A stretch of 64,000 nt of DNA. Origin: Chitinophagaceae bacterium DXS (GTDB lineage Bacteria > Bacteroidota > Bacteroidia > Chitinophagales > Chitinophagaceae). The number at the start of each line of letters is the position of its first letter. Position 1 is the first letter of the stretch. The stretch lies in contig CP128386.1 of the NCBI GenBank assembly GCA_030345135.1, positions 24,747 to 88,746 on the forward strand, in the 5' to 3' direction. Under the pieces are notes generated by a model, which made no database searches, had not been told where the DNA came from, and worked only from the letters and a program-made list of their open reading frames with translations. Shown here piece by piece: positions 61,881-64,000 of the stretch. Made by a program: the position numbers and the translations under genes.

Positions 61881-63308
61881 ATGACTAAAACCGCTGAAAA
61901 CGTATGGAATAATTGTTTGAAGATCATCAAAGATATTGTTGAATGGCAACACTATAAAACATGGTTTGAGCCGATTAAACCCGTTGATATTAAAGAACAG
62001 GTATTAATGATACAGGTACCAAGCCAGTTTTTCTTTGAGTATCTGGAAGAGCATTATGTTAATCTTCTTGCCAAAACTTTAAAAAGAGAGTTAGGCAAAG
62101 AAGCAAGACTGGAGTATCGTATAATGGTAGATAGCGGTAATGGGAAAAATGGTTCGATGGATGTACCTGCCAGCAATGCCAAGATATATTCTAACAACGA
62201 AATGGATTTTCCGTTGGTGATCAACAATCCTGTTAAGAACCCGTTTGTAATACCGGGTCTTAAAAAGATGCAGATTGATCCGCAGCTTAATCCTATATAT
62301 ACATTTGATGCATTTATAGAAGGAGATTGTAACAGGGTTGCCCGCCGTGCAGGTAAAACTGTTGCGGAGAAACCCGGCGCCAACTCATTTAACCCGCTCG
62401 TTATTTATGGCGGTGTTGGTTTGGGAAAGACGCACCTTGTTCAGGGAATTGGCAATGATGTAAAAAGACTGCACCCTAATAAAGTGGTGTTGTATGTGAG
62501 CAGCGAAAAATTTATTAACCAGTTTCAGGATCATAGCCGTAACAACGCTATTAATGACTTTATTCATTTCTATCAATTAATAGATGTACTCATTATTGAT
62601 GATGTACAGTTCTTTAGTCGCGCTGAAAAATCACAGGATGCTTTCTTCGCCATATTTAACCACCTCCATCAAAGTGGTAAACAATTGGTGTTGACTTCAG
62701 ATAAACCTCCGAAAGACCTTGATGGTATGCAGGAGCGTTTGTTGAGCCGCTTCCGTTGGGGATTAAGTGCTGACCTGCAGGTTCCGGATTATGAGACAAG
62801 AATTGAGATCCTGGAACGTAAGATGAAGAACGATGGCCTGGATATGCCGAAAGAGGTTGTGAAGTATGTGGCATATAACATCAGTTCAAACGTGCGCGAA
62901 TTGGAAGGTGCTTTAATTTCGTTGTTAGCACAGTCCTCTTTAAATAAGCGTGACATTGACCTGGAGCTCGCCAAAAAAGTATTGCGCAACTTTGTGAAGA
63001 CAAGCAGCAAGGAAATTACCATTGAAGCAATCCAGAAAATGGTTTGTGAATATTTCGATGTTCCTTACGAGAAATTGTTGCATAAGACGAGAAAACGCGA
63101 AATTGTTCAGGCTCGTCAGATAACGATGTATCTCGCAAAAGCGTTCACAAAGAATTCTCTGAAAACAATTGGAGAGCATTTTGGCGGCCGCGATCACACA
63201 ACGGTGATTCACAGTTGCCAGACAGTTAAAGATCTGATGGATACAGACAGCCTTTTCCGCGAGAACGTAATGGAGCTTACGCAGAAAGTGCAACTGGCAG
63301 CGATGTAG
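61881..63308 (+). CDS. dnaA: Chromosomal replication initiator DnaA
   Basis: A 475-residue initiator. An N-terminal interaction domain (VWNNCLKIIKDIVEWQHYKTW), a linker, the AAA+ core with Walker A GGVGLGKTHLVQGIG and Walker B VLIIDDVQFFS, sensor RLLSRFRWGLSADLQ, and the C-terminal DNA-binding domain with FGGRDHTTVIHSCQTV. The ATG at 61881 is used; a GTG four codons upstream (61869) is less likely. The gene is followed directly by a heptad array and then tRNA-Ser. dnaN is not next to it. Confidence 0.97.
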   Translation: MTKTAENVWNNCLKIIKDIVEWQHYKTWFEPIKPVDIKEQVLMIQVPSQFFFEYLEEHYVNLLAKTLKRELGKEARLEYRIMVDSGNGKNGSMDVPASNAKIYSNNEMDFPLVINNPVKNPFVIPGLKKMQIDPQLNPIYTFDAFIEGDCNRVARRAGKTVAEKPGANSFNPLVIYGGVGLGKTHLVQGIGNDVKRLHPNKVVLYVSSEKFINQFQDHSRNNAINDFIHFYQLIDVLIIDDVQFFSRAEKSQDAFFAIFNHLHQSGKQLVLTSDKPPKDLDGMQERLLSRFRWGLSADLQVPDYETRIEILERKMKNDGLDMPKEVVKYVAYNISSNVRELEGALISLLAQSSLNKRDIDLELAKKVLRNFVKTSSKEITIEAIQKMVCEYFDVPYEKLLHKTRKREIVQARQITMYLAKAFTKNSLKTIGEHFGGRDHTTVIHSCQTVKDLMDTDSLFRENVMELTQKVQLAAM

Positions 63309-63309
63309 C

Positions 63310-63365
63310 AGCTGTGAGCTATCAGCTTTAAGCTTTGGGCTTTGAGCTTTAGGCTTTTAGCTTAA
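63310..63365. repeat. Heptad array after dnaA, eight units
   Basis: Eight in-phase 7-mers of consensus RGCTTTR (AGCTGTG, AGCTATC, AGCTTTA, GGCTTTG and variants) begin 2 bases after the dnaA stop codon. Confidence 0.85.
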
Positions 63366-63377
63366 AATAAAAAATAT

Positions 63378-63408
63378 TTTGGTAATTAAGCGGGCATCCC
63401 TATTTTTG
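63378..63408 (+). promoter_or_regulatory. tRNA-Ser promoter, full Bacteroidota consensus
   Basis: TTTG (63378-63381), then exactly 19 bases, then TATTTTTG (63401-63408): a perfect TTTG-N19-TAnnTTTG promoter. It ends 25 bases before the mature tRNA, so the leader is short. Confidence 0.8.
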
Positions 63409-63433
63409 CAGCCCCTTAAGGGAAATTTCGGTC

Positions 63434-63522
63434 GGTGAGGTGGATGAGTGGCTGAAATCAGTAGTTTGCTAAACTGCCGTACGGGTTAAACTGTACCGCG
63501 GGTTCGAATCCCGCCCTCACCG
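63434..63522 (+). tRNA. tRNA-Ser (anticodon GCU)
   Basis: An 89-base class II tRNA. Acceptor stem GGTGAGG pairs with CCTCACC, the discriminator is G (63522), the anticodon stem GTAGT/ACTGC holds the loop TTGCTAA with anticodon GCT at 63468-63470, a long variable arm follows, and the T arm GCGGG/CCCGC holds TTCGAAT. It reads AGC and AGU codons. The 3' CCA is not encoded. Confidence 0.97.
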
Positions 63523-63536
63523 CGAAAAAATAAAAG

Positions 63537-63567
63537 AGTCCTTTGCAGATGCAGAGGACTTTTTTTT
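63537..63567 (+). terminator. Terminator of tRNA-Ser
   Basis: A 10-bp stem, AGTCCTTTGC with GCAGAGGACT (one G-U pair), with loop AGAT, is followed by seven T. It lies 15 bases after the tRNA. Confidence 0.9.
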
Positions 63568-63571
63568 AATG

Positions 63572-63947
63572 GAGAATTGAAAATTGACAGTTGAAAATTT
63601 AGCCAGGAAAAGTTGCTAAGGTTTCACGCGGCGAACGCAAAGAAGAAGCGGCGCGATGATAAAGCATTCGGCATTTGGATCAAGCCAAAAGAACATAGAA
63701 AAAAATAGACTATCATATCTGTGATCATTCTTACATACTTCTTGCCTTTGGAATTTCATTGTACCATAAAAAAAATCTACCTGAATGGTATTTGACTAAC
63801 TAACTGAATCGAGTTGACTATTGCTTAGCATGTAAATAGTGCAATATGCTCAGGATGAATTGGAAATGAACTTTCTATAAAGCAATTGATATGGGTTCCT
63901 GGCCAGGTATGTTTTTTGTACTTTATCTTTAATAATATACTCATCAC
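63572..63947. other. Intergenic region with short heptad array
   Basis: 63572-63599 is four in-phase GAAAATT units. The rest of the gap shows no gene. About 63620-63660 is rich in GCGGCG and AACGCAAAGAAG motifs, and the remainder is AT-rich. Confidence 0.6.
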
Positions 63948-64000
63948 ATGAAAAATTCCTGCTCATACATTTTCATTGTTTGTGTTTTATTTATTGCTTG
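63948..64000 (+). CDS. 5' end of a putative secreted protein gene (cut by window edge)
   Basis: An ATG at 63948 opens a frame that runs to the window end: MKNSCSYIFIVCVLFIA. A positively charged start followed by a hydrophobic stretch looks like an export signal, and the next codon, beginning TG, could be a lipobox cysteine. Product unknown. Confidence 0.4.
   Translation, partial: MKNSCSYIFIVCVLFIA

Overview
The window is chromosomal DNA of a Bacteroidota bacterium, most likely of the Chitinophagaceae or a close relative (inference). The evidence is a SusC/SusD pair, PorX of the type IX secretion system, a fused LpxC-FabZ, a Bat/MoxR operon, the Bacteroidota-type dcw order, and promoters of the Bacteroidota form (TTTG, 19 bases, TAnnTTTG). 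The best promoter example lies in front of tRNA-Ser at 63378-63408. Almost all genes are housekeeping. No phage, intact insertion sequence, CRISPR array or rRNA is visible.

Layout. 1-343: tandem 144-bp repeat. 0.3-7.1 kb (minus): hemN, a GH63 glucosidase-like enzyme, an NTF2-like protein, a secreted DUF1080 protein and a class III aminotransferase. 7.4-9.6 kb: gamma carbonic anhydrase, two small unknown genes, rsgA. 9.7-13.7 kb (minus): moxR, DUF58, BatD-like and BatA-like genes. 14.2-19.1 kb (minus): HD phosphohydrolase, lpxD, lpxC-fabZ, lpxA. 19.7-21.2 kb: porX. 21.4-28.7 kb: susD/susC divergent from a histidine kinase/response regulator pair. 28.9-32.1 kb: a hypothetical, an MBL-fold hydrolase, a ComEA-like protein and an acyl-CoA dehydrogenase. 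32.1-32.9 kb: a repeat island with a broken antitoxin-like gene. 32.9-38.8 kb: gluconate dehydrogenase-like subunit 3 and GMC oxidoreductase, a gluconokinase-like enzyme, a nitronate monooxygenase-like enzyme, YqgE. 38.9-41.5 kb: an orphan histidine kinase and queA. 41.8-58.9 kb: the dcw cluster mraZ-rsmH-ftsL-ftsI-murE-mraY-murD-ftsW-murG-murC-ftsQ-ftsA-ftsZ. 59.2-63.3 kb: a FAD-dependent oxidoreductase, a DUF3127 protein, dnaA. 63.4-64 kb: tRNA-Ser(GCU), a terminator and the start of a secreted protein gene cut by the window edge.

How the genes work together. The dcw cluster makes the meso-diaminopimelate peptidoglycan precursor and the divisome. It is preceded by a four-box MraZ operator and two perfect DnaA boxes. 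The lpx block makes lipid A. The SusCD pair is an outer-membrane nutrient importer that probably answers to the divergent two-component system; a 19-bp direct repeat with 22-bp period between them is the likely operator.

The most unusual feature is in the gaps. At about 18 places intergenic DNA consists of degenerate tandem repeats with a strict 7-bp period. The heptamer consensus differs from place to place (AAAGCYY, AMGTTRT, AGCTNAT, GTATAAG, CTGATAC, GTGAAAG, TTCGTAC and others). Arrays are often arranged as inverted pairs that would form long hairpins. They occur inside operons, reach into the 3' ends of genes, and change length in 7-bp steps. I know of no named family that describes them; heptameric STRR repeats of cyanobacteria are the nearest analogue.
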